Assembly (NCBI GenBank): GCA_949152475.1
Contig: OX424569.1
Span: 20,435,170 to 20,499,169, forward strand
Length of the DNA stretch: 64,000 nucleotides
DNA from: Terebella lapidaria
Lineage: Eukaryota > Annelida > Polychaeta > Terebellida > Terebellidae
Direction of reading: 5' to 3'
Below, one piece after another: positions 44,762 to 55,240 of the stretch. Position 1 is the stretch's first letter; every line of letters starts with the position of its first letter. The notes under the pieces are model-generated. The model saw nothing but the letters and a program-made list of their open reading frames with translations, did not search any database and was not told the origin of the DNA. The position numbers and the translations under genes were made by a program.

Positions 44762-46188
44762 TTAGGCCAAGGGCCGAAGATAGGTTACCGGACAATGTTA
44801 AATATTTTAGATGTTAGCCAGGTCACTGGTTGAATTCAAGGTCAAGAGAATATTCAGCATATATAACATTAAGCATATATCATGTCCACAGTTGATTGCT
44901 AAGCTGTAAATTCAATAATCAGAGAGATATTAGCAATTTTCTGCTGTGGCCTTGAAAATGAAGGGGCAAATGTCAAATTCAAGGTCATCAAAGTATTCAA
45001 TGTATATCATTTTCTATATCATGTCCACAATTGATTCCCAAGCCATACAGTCAATAGAGGAGCAAGATATGAGCCATTTTGTCCTGTGACCTTGGAAAAG
45101 AGGTCAGAGGTCAAATTCAAGGTCCGAGAATATTCAGCATATATCATTTCCTACATGTCCACAATTGATTCCTAAGCTATAAAATCGATAATAAGTGAGA
45201 TATCAGCCATTTTGTCCTGTGACCTTGAAAATGAGGTCAAAGGTCAAATTCAAAGTCATGACAATAATCTGTAAATATCATTTCCTAAATGTTCATAACT
45301 GATTCCTAAGCTGTAAAGTCGATAACAAGCGAGATATTAGCCATTTTGTCCTATGACCTTGAAAATGCCATCAAAGGTCAAATTCAAGGTCATCAGAATA
45401 TTCAGCATATATCATTTCCTATATGTCCACAATTGATTCCTAAGCTGTAGAGTCGATAATAAATGAGATATTAGCCATTTTGTCCTGTGACCTTGAAAAT
45501 GAGGTCAAAGGTCAAATTCAAGGTCATTAGAATATTCAGCATATATCATTTCCTATATGCCCACAATTGATTCCTAAGCTGTAGAGACGATAATAAGCGA
45601 GATATCAGCCATTTTAAGCTCTGACCTTGAAATTGAGGTCAGAGGTCAAATTCAAGGTCACGAGAATATTCAGCATATATCATTTCCTATATGTCCACAA
45701 TTGATCCCTAGTCTCTAATCTCAATATTAAGTGAGATATTAGGCATAATGTGTCCCATTGTAAAGCATAGGAGAATTTAACATGGGAAAGTCCCATTTGG
45801 GCCGAGTTTGGGCCAAAATGGCCCACTTCGAGCGATTCAAGCGCAATGAAATTTATAGACATCATAGGAGTACATATGAGGAGTGTTATGTATCAAAAAG
45901 AAAAAAAGTTACTGAACAGATTTTGAGAAAATGGCCACCAAAGTCCAAAATCAGGCATTTTTCGTCGAAAACGGCCGCCATTTTGAAAAAAATGCGAAAA
46001 TCAAAAAACTAAAAAATACCTCCTTCTTGAAATATTTTTACCTATTTTTGTGCAAAATTTCAGAAGAATTCGATCGTAAACAAAAAAGCTAAAAATGTGG
46101 ACGACGACGACGACGGACGACGACGACGGACGATGGACGCAACGCCATGCCAATAGGTTATCGGACCATAGGTCCGGTAACCTAAAAA
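44762..46188 (+). mobile_element. HINE-A long form, complete
   Basis: 5' end TTAGGCCAAGGGCCGAAG then ATAGGTTACCGGACAATG. Satellite core to about 45740, tail module, hairpin ATGGGA/TCCCAT at about 45782-45796, gac-rich tract 46101-46140, and terminal hairpin GGTTATCGGACC-ATA-GGTCCGGTAACC with CTAAAAA ending at 46188. The next copy starts at 46189. Confidence 0.85.
44790..45740 (+). repeat. 134-bp GGTCA satellite array, ~7 units
   Basis: Includes the aatattcagcatatataaca/ttaagcatatatcatg unit that serves as one of two empty-site references for the MITE at 60160-63223. Confidence 0.85.
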
Positions 46189-47670
46189 TTAGCCTAATGG
46201 GCTAGAAAGGTTACCGGAGAAATATACAGAGCTAAGCCGAGAAAGTTGAAGGTCAAATTCAAGGTGACCACTGAAATTGCCATATCTCTAACCTTGAAAA
46301 TGGGATCAAAGGTTAAATTCTAGATCACCAAACTATTCAGCATACATCATTTCCTATATGTTCACTATGGACCCCTAAGCTGTAAATTTGATAATAAGCG
46401 AGATATAAGCCATTTTGTAATCTGACTTTGAAAATAAAATGACTGACCTTGATATTTAGGTCAAAGGTCAAATTCAATATCATTAAATATTCAGAATATA
46501 TCATTTCCTATATGTTCACAATTGATTCCTAAACTGTAAAGTCGATAATAAGCAAGATATTAGCCATTTTGTCCTGTTGACCTTGAAAATGAGGTCAAAG
46601 GTCAAATTCAAGGTCATTAGAATATTCAGCATATATCATTTCCTATATGCCCACAATTGATTCCTAAGCTGTAGAGACGATAATAAGCGAGATATCAGCC
46701 ATTTTAAGCTCTGACCTTGAAATTGAGGTCAGAGTTCAAATTCAAGGTCACGAGAATATTCAGCATATATCATTTCCTATATGTCCACAATTGATCCCTA
46801 GTCTCTAATCTCAATATTAAGTGAGATATTAGGCATAATGTGTCCCATTATAAAGCATAGGAGAATTTAACATGGGAAAGTCCCATTTGGGCCGAGTTTG
46901 GGCCAAAATGGCCCACTTCGAGCGATTCAAGCGCAATGAAATTTATAGACATCATAGGAGTACATATGAGGAGTGTTATGTATCAAAAAGAAAAAAAGTT
47001 ACTGCACAGATTTTGAGAAAATGGCCACCAAAGTCCAAAATCAGGCATTTTTCGTCGAAAACGGCCGCCATTTTGAAAAAAATGCGAAAATCAAAAAACT
47101 AAAAAATACCTCCTTCTTGAAATATTTTTAACTATTTTTGTGCAAAATTTCAGAAGAATTCGATCGTAAACAAAAAAGCTAAAAATGTGGACGACGACGA
47201 CGACGACGGACGACGACGACGGACGATGGACGCAACGCCATGCCAATAGGTTATCGGACCATAGGTCCGGTAACCTAAAAATTAGCCTAATGGGCTAGAA
47301 AGGTTACCGGAGAAATATACAGAGCTAAGCCGAGAAAGTTGAAGGTCAAATTCAAGGTGACCACTGAAATCGCCATATCTCTAACCTTGAAAATGGGATC
47401 AAAGGTTAAATTCTAGATCACCAAACTATTCAGCATACATCATTTCCTATATGTTCACTATGGACCCCTAAGCTGTAAATTTGATAATAAGCGAGATATA
47501 AGCCATTTTGTAATCTGACTTTGAAAATAAAATGACTGACCTTGAAATTTAGGTCAAAGGTCAAATTCAATATCATTAAATATTCAGAATATATCATTTC
47601 CTATATGTTCACAATTGATTCCTAAACTGTAAAGTCGATAATAAGCAAGATATTAGCCATTTTGTCCTGT
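45491..47670 (+). repeat. Recent 1,090-bp tandem duplication
   Basis: 45491-46580 and 46581-47670 align at a constant 1,090-bp offset (for example ATGGGAAAG at 45782 and 46872), differing only at scattered bases and by one GAC triplet. The unit spans satellite end, tail, 3' terminus, 5' terminus and satellite start, so unequal exchange between neighbouring HINE-A copies would generate it. Confidence 0.88.
46189..47281 (+). mobile_element. HINE-A, compact long form
   Basis: 5' end TTAGCCTAATGGGCTAGAAA, GGTTACCGGAG. About four satellite units, then tail, (GAC)n at 47191-47226, and terminal hairpin ending in CTAAAAA at 47281. Abuts copies on both sides. Confidence 0.85.
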
Positions 47671-48145
47671 TGACCTTGAAAATGAGGTCAAAAGTCAAAT
47701 TCAAGGTCACGAGAATATTCAGCATATATCATTTCCTATATGTCCACAATTGATTCCTAGTCTCTAATCTCAATATTAAGTGAGATATTAGGCTTAATGT
47801 GTCCCATTATAAAGCATAGGAAAATTTAACATGGGAAAGTCACATCTGGGCCGAGTTTGGGCCCAAAATGGCCCACTTCGAGTGATTCAAGCGCAACGAA
47901 GTTTATACATGTCACAGAAGTACATATGAGGAGTGTTATGCATCAATAAGAAAAAAAGTTACTGAACAGATTTAGAGAAAACGACCATCAAAGTCCAAAA
48001 TTAGCCATTTTCGACGAGAACGGCCGCTATGACCTTGAAACCAAGGTCAGAGGTCAAATTCAAGGTCACGAGAATATTCAGCATATATCATTTCCTATAT
48101 GTCCACAATTGATTCCTAGTCTCTAATCTCAATATTAAGTGAGAT
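47282..48145 (+). mobile_element. HINE-A 5' portion interrupted by the Ngaro-like element
   Basis: 5' end TTAGCCTAATGGGCTAGAAA, satellites, one tail module (47780-48020), more satellite, and ctctaatctcaatattaagtgagat ending at 48145 (seen as ctctaatctc / aatattaagtgagat). It resumes as attaggcttaatgtg at 52577, and more remotely at 52869 (tcccattataaagcatagg). Confidence 0.8.
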
Positions 48146-48278
48146 TTAAACCAAACACCAGATATTGGGACAAGTTTATTATTGAGGCTAAGTAAAATAC
48201 ATGTTAATATATAAACACAAAATACACCGATACAGGTAAATAATGAATAAAACAAGGGACCTAACCCCTTGAAGCCCA
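48146..48278 (-). repeat. Split direct repeat B2
   Basis: 133 bp from ttaaaccaaacaccagatat to aaccccttgaagccca. One mismatch to B1 (aacacaaaat versus aacacacaat) across the unit. Confidence 0.9.
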
Positions 48279-48362
48279 TTTAAGCATTGTATAACTATTG
48301 TTTTATACATATATATTGAGGAAGAATTGATAATAATGACCTTACGGGTGGGTGGGACTGGG

Positions 48363-48505
48363 AGCTGGCAAAATCACAAATGACCAATGCAACATGTATG
48401 GGCAATGATTTATACAATACCAGTGGGGGGCCCTGAGCACTAAGAGTGGGCTGGTGAGCAATATCATGGTGTTTGGTTTAAAGCAAGTTTGCAGGCAAAC
48501 AAACC
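48363..48505 (-). repeat. Split direct repeat A2
   Basis: 143 bp from agctggcaaaatcacaaatg to gcaggcaaacaaacc, matching A1 at 52434-52576. It directly abuts B1. Confidence 0.9.
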
Positions 48506-48638
48506 TTAAACCAAACACCAGATATTGGGACAAGTTTATTATTGAGGCTAAGTAAAATACATGTTAATATATAAACACACAATACACCGATACAGGTAAA
48601 TAATGAATAAAACAAGGGACCTAACCCCTTGAAGCCCA
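48506..48638 (-). repeat. Split direct repeat B1
   Basis: 133 bp, offset 360 bp from B2. In sense orientation it follows the recombinase gene. Confidence 0.9.
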
Positions 48639-48684
48639 AACCCCAGAGGGGAAAACTGTAGTACTGTTGGTTTATTGAATATTT

Positions 48685-49674
48685 TTAGATATATTTTGTA
48701 AAATGTGCCTGGTTTGATCTGGGTGTTATATATCTGAGCACGCAGTCACTTTTCCAGTCTCCAATGTGTTTGATGACAGCGAGTGGGACTCCTGACACCA
48801 TCATCAAGGTAGCTCCGCCACGTCTCAAGCTGTGCGTTCCATACAGGTGCCCTGCGAGGCCCGCCTCTCGCAGCAGTGCTTGCAGTCGGCGGCGGACACG
48901 GTCCTGAGTCAGGGGTACTATCCCTGAGGAAGAGTGGACCGCAAATAGAGGAGCATCTGAAGGGACTGGACCCGCCACGCCCAAGAATCTCAGCAAGGCA
49001 GAGGTTGGGCAAAGCACTGAGCCCCAGATGACAGGCAGATACACACATAGGGCCCGTTCCTTGTGTTGGATTGTTTTTGTGCCCTTGACGCTGATTTTCA
49101 CACCGTGAGACCCGACGGTGATATCGTTACGCCTGATGGTATTGTTTGACCCGGAGCTGGAGTTGGACGTGACATTGCTTATCCTGAGCAGGCCATAGAA
49201 GCATGTAAGCAAAGCTGACCACAGCTGAATGTCCGAGGTTGAAGCCATTGGAAGTAGGTTTCAAATTTTCCGGAGTTCTTCAAGTGTCAATGGTAATTTA
49301 TATGACTGACCCAAGCCTTTACCACGCCTTATGCCTGATGTGACCATCTTAACCGAATAGTTGTCCTGAAGTGGGTTTGGTAGTCCAATGTCTGTATGAA
49401 TAATGCGAACAATGTTCAAGTACTGTTGCACTGTGGTAAAGGACCTGGATCTACCCAGGTAGGCTGCATATCAAGCCAGATTGATGTTTGTCACAGGCAC
49501 TGGGTCACACTTGATGAGGGCACAAAACTTCATGTAGGTATTGAGGTGAGTCCTATAGCACTTCTTCGTGCTTTCTGCAAAGGCCTGGGATCGCCATTTA
49601 GCAACCTCATTGTCCAGTTCATGCAATATTCCTCCCACTTCTGGAACTGTGGGGAGAGAAACGACATTGAACAT
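48685..49674 (-). pseudogene. Ngaro-like tyrosine recombinase
   Basis: Integrase of the element. From MFNVVSLPTVPEVGGILHEL, the core-binding part runs through WRSQAFAESTKKCYRTHLN and YAAYLGRSRSFTTVQQYL. The catalytic part contains CFYGLLRISNV (first Arg), TVGSHGVKISVKGTKT, YGTHSLRRGGATLMM (His-x-x-Arg box), then IKHIGDWKSDCVLRYI with the nucleophile Tyr. Two TGA codons interrupt the frame: 49471-49473 (NLA*YAAYL) and 49261-49263 (LRKI*NLLPM). The frame overlaps the end of pol by about 145 nt in a different phase, as is usual in the group. Catalytic residues look intact, so inactivation is by nonsense only. Confidence 0.85.
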
Positions 49675-51251
49675 TTAGACATATGCATTGTCAAGTCAAA
49701 CACAACTGGTGCGTAATTCTCGCCCCCATAATACTCCACTAATAGGGACACGAACCGGAATATCTGTCCAGGCATATGAAGTCTGGATATACAGTCTGCA
49801 TGATCATTGAGGCATCCTGGGATGAATTCGGCGTGTAACACAATATTGAACTGCAGGGTCAGAAGTGCAATTGCTCTGCGAAGCTTGATTATCTGTTGAT
49901 TGGGAGTTCGAAATCTATTTAGAAAACCGACACACGCTCTGCTGTCTGTGAATACAGTGACCTTTTTTCCTGCCAGACTCGGGCCCCAGTGACCCAGTGC
50001 CTTAACGTTGATGTGCGAGTCACTGAGCTCAGTATCGCAGCGCCAGTTGCGGTACAGCCAAAAGCCGTGGCAGAAAGCTCCGCCGCCATGCTTTGACGCG
50101 TCTGTGTAGATGCCGATGGTGGGACGCTGGTCCCAAATGCACTTTTGATGTTCACCCATATTTAGAACATGCTGCCACCATAGTAAATCGTCCCGAATCC
50201 ACGTGATGCGAACTTTGTGAAGCGTCGATCGGAGACTATGTAGACACTGATATAAGCTTGCTATCATTACACGTCCCGAGGTTATGACGTTAGCTGCCCA
50301 GCTTAGTTTTCCAGCTAACTGTTCAAGTCTCTTCTTGTTAATCCGTGACATAGCAAGGCACTCACTGATCAGTGTCACAATCTCTGCTGTCTTATGTGGG
50401 TCCAACGATAGCTTGCCAGTTAGAGTATTTATCTGAACGCCCAAAAATACAATATCTTGGGTTGGATCCACTACTTTGGACCAGTTAATGTTTAGTCCGA
50501 GTGATCGAAGCAGGGAGATTAAAACATTCAACACATGTAGACATTCATGAAATGTTTCTGCAGCTACAAAGAAATCATCCAACAATACGACACAAGCGTT
50601 TATACCTCGACGAACCATCATCCTTCTGATAGCCTGAGTTATTCTGTTGAATATTGGTGGTGACTTTCTGGCCCCGAAGGGGAGCCTGCAGTCCACAAGG
50701 TAGGTATCTCGTCTGGATTCGCTGAACCTCCATCTGATGCCTGTCAATGTTCTTTCTGCCGGGCGGATGGCGACTGATCGATAGGCATCTTTCAGGTCAA
50801 CCTTAGCCATAAACCAGTGAGGTTTTATAATACTCAAAGCGTCTGAGACTGTCTGATAACTGCACAAGTCTTTTGAGGCATAGTCATTGACGGCTGTACC
50901 CTCCGGGAGGCTACAGTCATGTATGAGGCGCACCCCACCAGTCTTTTTTGGCACACATCCTAGGGCACTAACTATTTTAGGCTTTTCGTGTACAATTCTG
51001 TAATGCCCATTCTGTATCTCCTGGGTGAGTTTATCCTCCACTGCCACTGAGGATTTAGTAGCCGACAGGTGATTTGGTATCGAAACAGGGGCAATAGCAT
51101 CAATACTGACGTCAGAGTCTATCAGCGAAAACCCATGCTGAATGCCTTGCAAGATGAACTTGGCATCAGGGTCACCCTCCAATTCGCGAGTCCAAGCTTC
51201 TATGTTTGCTGCGAGGGATGATAATTCGTTTGGGGTTAGGGCATTTGTATC
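49530..51251 (-). CDS. Ngaro-like reverse transcriptase/RNase H
   Basis: Open for about 573 codons after a TAG (51252-51254), in the same frame as Gag. Residues near 95-110 KKTGGVRLIHDC; near 150 FMAKVDLKDAYRSV (first catalytic Asp); near 185-200 LPFGARKSPPIFN; near 222 VVLLDDFFVA (the DD pair, LLDD in place of YxDD as in DIRS-type enzymes); thumb region to about 320. RNase H starts near 380 with IYTDASKHGGGAF, then HINVKALGHWG, VFTDSRACVGFLN and LNDHADCISRL. The second RNase H carboxylate (Glu, expected in HINVKELxA) seems deleted. No methyltransferase follows. There is no ATG at the frame's beginning, so expression by readthrough from Gag or by an internal start is unresolved. Confidence 0.85.
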   Translation of the reverse strand, partial: DTNALTPNELSSLAANIEAWTRELEGDPDAKFILQGIQHGFSLIDSDVSIDAIAPVSIPNHLSATKSSVAVEDKLTQEIQNGHYRIVHEKPKIVSALGCVPKKTGGVRLIHDCSLPEGTAVNDYASKDLCSYQTVSDALSIIKPHWFMAKVDLKDAYRSVAIRPAERTLTGIRWRFSESRRDTYLVDCRLPFGARKSPPIFNRITQAIRRMMVRRGINACVVLLDDFFVAAETFHECLHVLNVLISLLRSLGLNINWSKVVDPTQDIVFLGVQINTLTGKLSLDPHKTAEIVTLISECLAMSRINKKRLEQLAGKLSWAANVITSGRVMIASLYQCLHSLRSTLHKVRITWIRDDLLWWQHVLNMGEHQKCIWDQRPTIGIYTDASKHGGGAFCHGFWLYRNWRCDTELSDSHINVKALGHWGPSLAGKKVTVFTDSRACVGFLNRFRTPNQQIIKLRRAIALLTLQFNIVLHAEFIPGCLNDHADCISRLHMPGQIFRFVSLLVEYYGGENYAPVVFDLTMHMSKCSMSFLSPQFQKWEEYCMNWTMRLLNGDPRPLQKARRSAIGLTSIPT

Positions 51252-52367
51252 CTATTGTCCATTGTCACTTCTTTTACCTGTGGTTTTACCAGCACAGTTC
51301 TGATGCTGTCCATAGCATGTGAGACAAATGTGGGCAAACTTACATTCTTGGAGAGTACATCCAGCTCTGCCATTGAATCGGAGACAAATGACCTTGCCTG
51401 TTCGTGGGTCAAATGTACTCGAGTGTTTGTTTTTGTTTTGGTCTCTGTTGAATGCATTATTCCTGCTGGAAGATGGGTCATTAATGGTCATTGTGCGGAG
51501 ATGGAGTTGCATTAAGTAGGCACTGTCAGCTCCCCACGTGAACCCGAGCTCTGCCTGTCATTTGCGGTACTCCATGTCGTACCGCAGTACTGAGTCCCAA
51601 GTGTAGGTCTGGGCAAGCATCGAAATTTTGACTAGATAGTTCACATACTCCAGGGTTTGACCTAGGTCAGCACTGTCCTCCATGACCATTGCTCTGAGGA
51701 TGCGCAACGACGCTTCCATGTAGTGAGTCGTTTTCACTCTGGACAAGGGCACTCTTGAATCTGCCACAGACAGCTGCAGATTACCCACCGCGAGAGTGCC
51801 ACTGGGGTCTGTCTGATTGTTGTTGTCCTTGCTGTAGATAGAGATGTAATCTCTGATGTCACGAACTTTGGTCGGGCGTTTCGGTCGGTTGAAGAGGTCG
51901 AATGAGAGCGGGTCAAACAATGTTGGCTTACCAGTAGTGCTGGCGTCGTTGGTAGTCTGTGGCTGGTCCCCTGTGGCTGGCACATCCGACTTCAATAGAC
52001 TCATGATGTCGTTTGCTGTCAGAGCACCACCTTGGGAGAGTTTATCCTGCAGTACTGATGAAGGCGGCGCTGAAGACACGTCCTGATTTGACGTACCAGG
52101 CACTGGGCTGGGTACGGACTTGTCTTGTTGTGAGGCTTGTGACACAACAGAGTTTGCTGGCCGATTCTCATGAAGGCTGTCGACAGCTTCCATCAGCATG
52201 AGGCATTGCCCCATGTTCATGTGTTTGCTGAATTCAGCTTTGACAATGTCACTGTTCAGTTTACTGATGCTGCGTTTTGATTTAAATCCTTTCTTTTGCA
52301 GCAATTTAACAGTGTCTTCATCCAATTCGAATGATTGAGCCCATTCTTCGACAGAGAAATCTTCCAT
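51252..52367 (-). pseudogene. Ngaro-like Gag with zinc-finger C-terminus
   Basis: 372 codons from ATG at 52367 (MEDFSVEEWAQSFELDEDTV), the first start lying outside repeat A1. The N-terminal ~60 residues form a SAM-like helical domain (LLQKKGFKSKRSISKL). A linker rich in S, P and Q follows, then LFDPLSFDLFNRPKRPTKV, ending with the WDSVLRYDMEYRK segment. A TGA at 51558-51560 sits where TGG (Trp) is likely. Reading through gives QAELGFTWGADSAYLMQLHL and then Cys/His motifs: C-x8-C-x4-C-x3-H in CLRFNGRAGCTLQECKFAH, and CLTCYGQHQNC. It ends at TAG (51252-51254), immediately in frame with RT. Nucleocapsid-like RNA binding is the presumed role. Confidence 0.78.
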
Positions 52368-52433
52368 TTTGACAGCATAAAGTATCACAATTGTTGCAAG
52401 TATTGATTTTTTACCACTGGGCAGTGCAGTGTT

Positions 52434-52576
52434 AGCTGGCAAAATCACAAATGACCAATGCAACATGTATGGGCAATGATTTATACAATACCAGTGGGGG
52501 GCCCTGAGCACTAAGAGTGGGCTGGTGAGCAATATCATGGTGTTTGGTTTAAAGCAAGTTTGCAGGCAAACAAACC
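52434..52576 (-). repeat. Split direct repeat A1
   Basis: 143 bp matching 48363-48505. It marks the 5' (sense) end of the element. Confidence 0.9.
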
Positions 52577-52589
52577 ATTAGGCTTAATG

Positions 52590-52868
52590 TGCTGAATTAA
52601 ATGCCCGTAAAAATTAGTACTGGTTATCCACCGTGTTCCGGTTCCAGACCGGATTGAATACATTGTATCAATTTCTATATATAGCGTGTGTTTATGTACT
52701 CGCTATATTTCTTCATTCTGGTCAGTGACATCTGTTCATATTATGTTTGTATATTGCCCATATATCCCTTGTTATATCCTCGGTTTGTGTGAATGTCATG
52801 TAGGCCGGATTAAGGCTATATAATTCAATAAATTTTTACAGGGCATTGGTAATATTGTTTTGTCAAAA
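52590..52868. mobile_element. Possible small MITE or solo element
   Basis: It interrupts the HINE-A tail between aatgtg and tcccattataaagcatagg, which are contiguous elsewhere. Inverted words TGCCCGTAAAAATT (52603) and AATTTTTACAGGGCA (52830) differ by one base. It also contains tataattcaataaa. Without a clear target duplication the class is undecided. Confidence 0.5.
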
Positions 52869-53656
52869 GTCCCATTATAAAGCATAGGAGAATTTAACAT
52901 GGGAAAGTCCCATTTGGGCCGAGTTTGGGCCCAAAATGGCCCAGTTCGTGCAATTCAAGGGCAACGAAACTTTTACACTTCAACGGGGGTATATATGAGG
53001 AGTGTTATGCATCAATAAGAAGAAAAGTTACTGAACAGATTTTGAGAAAACGACCGTCAAAGTTCAAAATTGGCCATTTTTTTACAAAAACGGCCGCTCT
53101 GACCTTGAAACCAAGGTCAAGGTCAAATTCAAGGTCACGAGAATATTCAGCATATATCATTTCCTATATGTCCACAATTGATTCCTACTCTGTAATCTCA
53201 ATATTAAGTGAGATATTAGGCTTAATCATGTTAATGTGTCCCATTATAAAGCATAGGAGAATTTAACATGGAAAAGTCCCATCTGGGCCGAGTTTGGGCC
53301 CAAAATGGCCCACTTCGAGCGATTCAGGGGCAACAAAATTTATACATGTCACAGGGGTACATATGAGGAGTGTTATGCATCAATGAGAAAAAAAGTTACT
53401 GAACAGATTTTGAGAAAACAACCGTTAAAGTCCAAAATTTGCCATTTTTCGACGAAAACGGCCGCCATTTTGAAAAAAATGTGAAAATAAAAAAACTAAA
53501 AAAAACATTTCCTGGAAATATTTTTAGGTATTTTTGTGCAAAAATTTCAGCAATATTCCATCGTAAACTTTAAAGAACGGACTGAACGGACGGACGGATG
53601 ACGGACGCAACGCCATGCCAATAGGTTATCGGACCATAGGTCCGGTAACCTAAAAA
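52869..53656 (+). mobile_element. HINE-A tails and 3' end
   Basis: Tail module (52869-53100), one satellite unit, a second tail module (53235-53500), distal part, short GGAC tract, and terminal hairpin GGTTATCGGACC-ATA-GGTCCGGTAACC with TAAAAA ending at 53656. It directly precedes a new 5' end. Confidence 0.8.
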
Positions 53657-53689
53657 TTAGCCCAATGGGCTAGTAAGGTTACCGGAGAA

Positions 53690-55240
53690 ATATACAGAGT
53701 TAAGCCGAGAAAGTTGAAAGTCAAATTCAAGGTGACCACTGAAATCGCCATATCTCTAACCTTGAAAATGGGATCGAAGGTTAAATTCTAGATCACCAAA
53801 CTATTCAGCATACATCATTTCCTATATGTTCACTATGGACCCCTAAGCTGCAAATTTGATAATAAGCGAGATATAAGCCATTTTGTAATCTGACTTTGAA
53901 AATAAAATGACTGACCTTGAAATTTAGGTCAAAGGTCAAATTCAATATCATTAAAATATTCAGAATATATCATTTCCTATATGTTCACAATTGATTCCTA
54001 ATCTCTAAAGTCGATAATAAGCAAGATATTAGCCATTTTGTCCTGTTGACCTTGAAAATGAGGTCAAAGGTCAAATTCAAGGTCATGAGAATTTTCAGCA
54101 TATATCATTTCCTATATGTTCACAATTAATTCCTAAACTGTAAAGTCGCTAATAAGCAAGATATTGGCCATTTTGTCCTGTGACCTTGAAAATAGGTCAA
54201 AGGTCAAATTCAAGGTCACGAGCATTTTCAGCATATATCATTTCCTATATGTTCACAATTGATTCCTAAGCTGTAAAGTCGCTAATAAGCAAGATATTGG
54301 CCATTTTGTCCTGTGACCTTGAAAATAGGCCAAAGGTCAAATTCAAGGTCATGAGCATTTTCAGCATATATCATTTCCTATATGTTCACAATTGATTCCT
54401 AAGCTGTAAAGTCGCTAATAAGCGAGATATTAGCCATTTTGTCCTGTTGACCTTGAAAATGAGATCAAAAGTCAAATTCAAGGTCACTAGAATATTCAGC
54501 ATATATCATTTCCTATATGTTCACAATTGATTTCTAAGCTGTAAAGGCGCTAATAAGCAAGATATTGGCCGTTTTGTCCTGTGATCTTGAAAATGAGGTC
54601 AAAGGTCAAATTCAAGGTCACGAGAATTTTCAGCATATATCATTTCCTATATGTTCACAATCGATTCCTAAGCTGTAAAGTCGCTAATAAGCAAGATATT
54701 GGCCATTTTGTCCTGTGACCTTGAAAATGAGGTCAAAGCTCAAATTCAAGGCCACAAAAAAATTCAGCATATATCATTTCCTATATGTTCACAATTGATT
54801 CCTAAGCTGTAAAGTCGATAATAAGCGAGATATTAGCAATTTTGTCCTGTGACCTTGGAAATGAGGTCAAAGGTCAAATTCAAGGTCACAAAAATATTCA
54901 GCATATATCATTTCCTATATGTTCACAATTGATTCCTAAACTGTAAAGTCGATAATAAGCGAAATATTAGCCATTTTGTCATGTGACCTTGAAAATGAGG
55001 TCAAAGGTCAAATTCAAGGTCACAAGAATATTCAGCATATATCATTTCCTATATGTTCACAATTGATTCCTAAGCTGTAAAGTCGATAATAAGCGAGATA
55101 TTACCCATTTTGTTCTGTGACCTTGAAAATGAGGTCAAAAGTCAAATTCAAGGTCACGAGAATATTCAGCATATATCATTTCCTATATGTCCACAATTCA
55201 TTCCTAGTCTCTAATTTCAATATTAAGTGAGATATTAGGC
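53690..55240 (+). repeat. 134-bp GGTCA satellite array, ~11 units
   Basis: Measured spacing between TGACCTTG landmarks is 133-134 bp (54181 to 54314; 54984 to 55118). Some units carry a 2-nt deletion (aataggtcaaaggtca). Confidence 0.88.

Larger units (their letters stand above)
48146..52576 (-). mobile_element. Ngaro-like tyrosine-recombinase retrotransposon, full length
   Basis: 4,431 bp on the minus strand. In sense order: A1 (52576-52434), Gag, RT/RNase H, tyrosine recombinase, B1 (48638-48506), A2 (48505-48363), 84-bp spacer, B2 (48278-48146). This A1-ORFs-B1-A2-B2 split-direct-repeat plan is that of Ngaro and PAT elements. No methyltransferase domain is seen, arguing against DIRS1 proper. 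It inserted between gagat and attagg of a HINE-A with no target duplication, as expected for recombinase-mediated integration. Confidence 0.88.

Noticed and set aside
45782..46012. A 76-codon basic reading frame (MGKSHLGRVWAKMAHFERF...) recurring near 39, 35181, 45782, 46872 and, in part, 62658
   Set aside because: It lies in the HINE-A tail in every copy, is disrupted or shortened in others (34858, 55677, 62658), and differences show no sign of codon-level constraint by eye. It is explained by DNA-level repeat conservation. A synonymous/non-synonymous test over genome-wide copies would settle it.
48146..52576. LTR retrotransposon or retrovirus-like interpretation
   Set aside because: No LTR pair and no DDE integrase; instead split direct repeats and a tyrosine recombinase, with no target duplication.
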